Origin: Bin75 sp965223955
GTDB lineage: Bacteria; Nitrospirota; Nitrospiria; Nitrospirales; UBA8639
Assembly: GCA_965223955.1 (NCBI GenBank)
Contig: OZ245029.1
Span: 744,001-808,000 of the forward strand
Length of the DNA stretch: 64,000 nt
Direction: 5' to 3'
Part shown: positions 62,799 through 64,000 of the stretch, one piece after another
How the letters are laid out: every line of letters starts with the position of its first letter
Position numbering within the stretch: the stretch's first letter is position 1
Notes under the pieces: generated by a model
Databases searched by the model: none
Seen by the model: the letters and a program-made list of their open reading frames with translations, nothing else
What the model was told of the DNA's origin: nothing
Position numbers and translations under genes: made by a program

Positions 62799-63955
62799 CG
62801 CGTGTCGTCGCCTTTCAGCTTGTTCACGCGTTCCTGGACGAACCTGATGCGTTGGGCTTCCCTGGGGATCCCTTCGACCAGGGCGAGATAGGTTTCGTAT
62901 TCTTCGATCGCCCGCCGGGTGTCGGTCCGTTCCAGACTTTGCGCCATATTGAACCGTGCTTCGGCATAGTTCGGGCGCAGGACGATCGCCCGTTCAAAGA
63001 GTTTAATGGCGCGCGCCTGCTGGTGTTGTTCGGCCAGGACCCGGCCGAGATTGTTGATGATCGCCGGCGCGTTGGGGCGAAGCGCAAGCGCCTGCTCCAG
63101 TTCGCGTTGCGCGTCGGCCGGTTGGCCTTGATCCCGAAGCGCCAGGCCCAGTCGATGGTGGGCTTCCGCTAAGCGCGCCTCGTCCTTGAGCCCATGTTGA
63201 ATGGATTGCCGGTAGGCTTCGACGGCAATCGCCGGCTGGGCGGTTCCGCAAGACCCGAATAACGCGGCTTCTCCTCGTGCGAATTGCTGAAGACCCAGGA
63301 AATCGTCACTCGGGTCCTCGTCGGGTGAGGGCGCGGATTCTGTCGGCGTCGCGGATTGGCTGCGGTTGAGACCCGGCAGAAACGTTTCATGGTAACTCGA
63401 CAGCAGTTGCTCGTACGGATCGATCGCAAAAGAGGCCACGAGTAACGTCGGGTCATCTTCACTCTCCAACACCAGGTATTGGGTCGTACTGGTGTAGTCC
63501 CCGGTCCGGTACAGCACGGCGGATTGCGCGCCCGCTTGAGAGAGGAGTTGGGTGGGGTCGATATAAAACGTGGACGACGGGATGAGTTCGGATAAGGTTT
63601 GCCGCAGCATGGGATACGGCTTTAAGGGGAGACCCTGGTTGTAGCGAAACACGGCCCCGACCAGGCGCTGCTCGTCATTGAAAAAGTAAAACGCGTCGTG
63701 GTCGGGTTGGCTGCTTTGCCCCAGGCGTTGCAGTTGTTCTCCCGCGCCCCAGGGCACCCGTTGATAGCGAATACCCTGCCAGCTCTTGACAATGGTTTCC
63801 TGGGCGTCGCAGAGGTGCGCCGCGCCCAACAGCGCGAGGTCGCTGGCCGACGGGGGGAGCATGGGATCGCGAGGCGGTGCTGATGGAGTCCCGCATGCCG
63901 TGAGGAGCCCCAGCCACAGGACAACAAGCCACTGTCCCACGTGGTTGGTCGCCAC
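62795..63955 (-). CDS. TPR-repeat lipoprotein
   Basis: The 386-residue protein starts at a GTG with a lipoprotein signal (WLVVLWLGLLTACGT, Cys21). Residues 35-190 form a beta-rich region of unknown family containing AQETIVKSWQGIRYQRVPWG and DAFYFFNDEQRLVGAVFRYN. A Pro/Ser/Asp linker follows, then about four tetratricopeptide repeats (residues 225-370; AEAHHRLGLALRDQGQPADA, NLGRVLAEQHQQARAIKLFE, AEARFNMAQSLERTDTRRAI). Such proteins act as periplasmic scaffolds. No partner can be named. The remaining 45 bp to the window end hold nothing identifiable. Confidence 0.75.
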   Translation of the reverse strand: MATNHVGQWLVVLWLGLLTACGTPSAPPRDPMLPPSASDLALLGAAHLCDAQETIVKSWQGIRYQRVPWGAGEQLQRLGQSSQPDHDAFYFFNDEQRLVGAVFRYNQGLPLKPYPMLRQTLSELIPSSTFYIDPTQLLSQAGAQSAVLYRTGDYTSTTQYLVLESEDDPTLLVASFAIDPYEQLLSSYHETFLPGLNRSQSATPTESAPSPDEDPSDDFLGLQQFARGEAALFGSCGTAQPAIAVEAYRQSIQHGLKDEARLAEAHHRLGLALRDQGQPADAQRELEQALALRPNAPAIINNLGRVLAEQHQQARAIKLFERAIVLRPNYAEARFNMAQSLERTDTRRAIEEYETYLALVEGIPREAQRIRFVQERVNKLKGDDTR

Positions 63956-64000
63956 GAGCGGAGCACGCCACGGCCCTGGCGGTTTTACTGCTGAACGGGT

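Overview
The window looks like chromosomal DNA from a GC-rich bacterium of the phylum Nitrospirota, most likely class Nitrospiria. This rests on the 16S rRNA gene, which reads like Nitrospira 16S along its length (recalled, not searched), and on typical gene content: PCP_red-domain proteins, an Mrp ATPase, TrmFO and class II EPSP synthase. The genus cannot be fixed without a tree. There is no prophage, insertion sequence or CRISPR array.

Layout. 1-3.4 kb: 3' part of a leucine-rich-repeat / Calx-beta / autotransporter surface protein, split by two frameshifts. 3.4-4.6 kb: gene-free tract of dispersed repeats ending in an AT-rich island. 4.6-9.2 kb: small unknown and membrane proteins, a secreted metallophosphatase, mrp and a zinc-ribbon/PCP_red protein. 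9.3-12.6 kb: higBA with a nonsense-interrupted toxin, a PIN/AbrB toxin-antitoxin pair inserted beside maf, then maf and a dihydrouridine synthase. 12.7-15.7 kb: LOG-family protein, DHH phosphoesterase, rhomboid protease. 15.76-21.17 kb: complete rRNA operon (16S, tRNA-Ile, tRNA-Ala, 23S, 5S) with promoter, processing stems and terminator. 21.3-27.1 kb: phosphohexomutase, CysQ-like phosphatase, aldehyde dehydrogenase, PLP decarboxylase. 27.5-28.9 kb: two more PIN toxin-antitoxin pairs. 29.3-34.4 kb: trmFO-xerC-hslV-hslU operon and argB. 34.5-39 kb: isochorismatase-fold protein with altered catalytic residues, exonuclease III, DNA polymerase I. 39.1-40.2 kb: candidate orphan small RNA and a receiver protein split by a Rossmann domain. 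40.3-44.3 kb: GH65 phosphorylase plus a fused beta-phosphoglucomutase/trehalose phosphatase. 44.8-56 kb: pheA-hisC-aroF-tyrA-aroA-cmk-plsC-rpsA-sppA-ihf-PCP_red supercluster. 56.1-61.7 kb: lipidated subtilase autotransporter, mazEF, I78-type inhibitor lipoprotein, PhoD-like phosphatase. 61.7-64 kb: repeats, a second AT-rich island, RNase H and a TPR lipoprotein.

How the genes work together. The aromatic cluster covers the entry step (DAHP synthase), EPSP synthase and both branches to Phe and Tyr, and runs into translation and envelope genes as in many bacteria. The GH65 and fused HAD genes overlap by 4 bp and link trehalose 6-phosphate, trehalose, beta-glucose 1-phosphate and glucose 6-phosphate. 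Five toxin-antitoxin loci in about 50 kb, two of them between direct repeats, show repeated small insertions into an otherwise housekeeping region.

Most unusual items: the receiver domain split by a Rossmann domain (39449-40246) with the promoter-terminator unit just upstream; the IHF-like protein with a 72-bp tandem-repeat tail that overlaps a four-PCP_red gene; the maf 3'-end duplication around a toxin-antitoxin cassette; the paired AT-rich islands; a parS-like site; and active-site substitutions in the isochorismatase-fold and aldehyde dehydrogenase genes.
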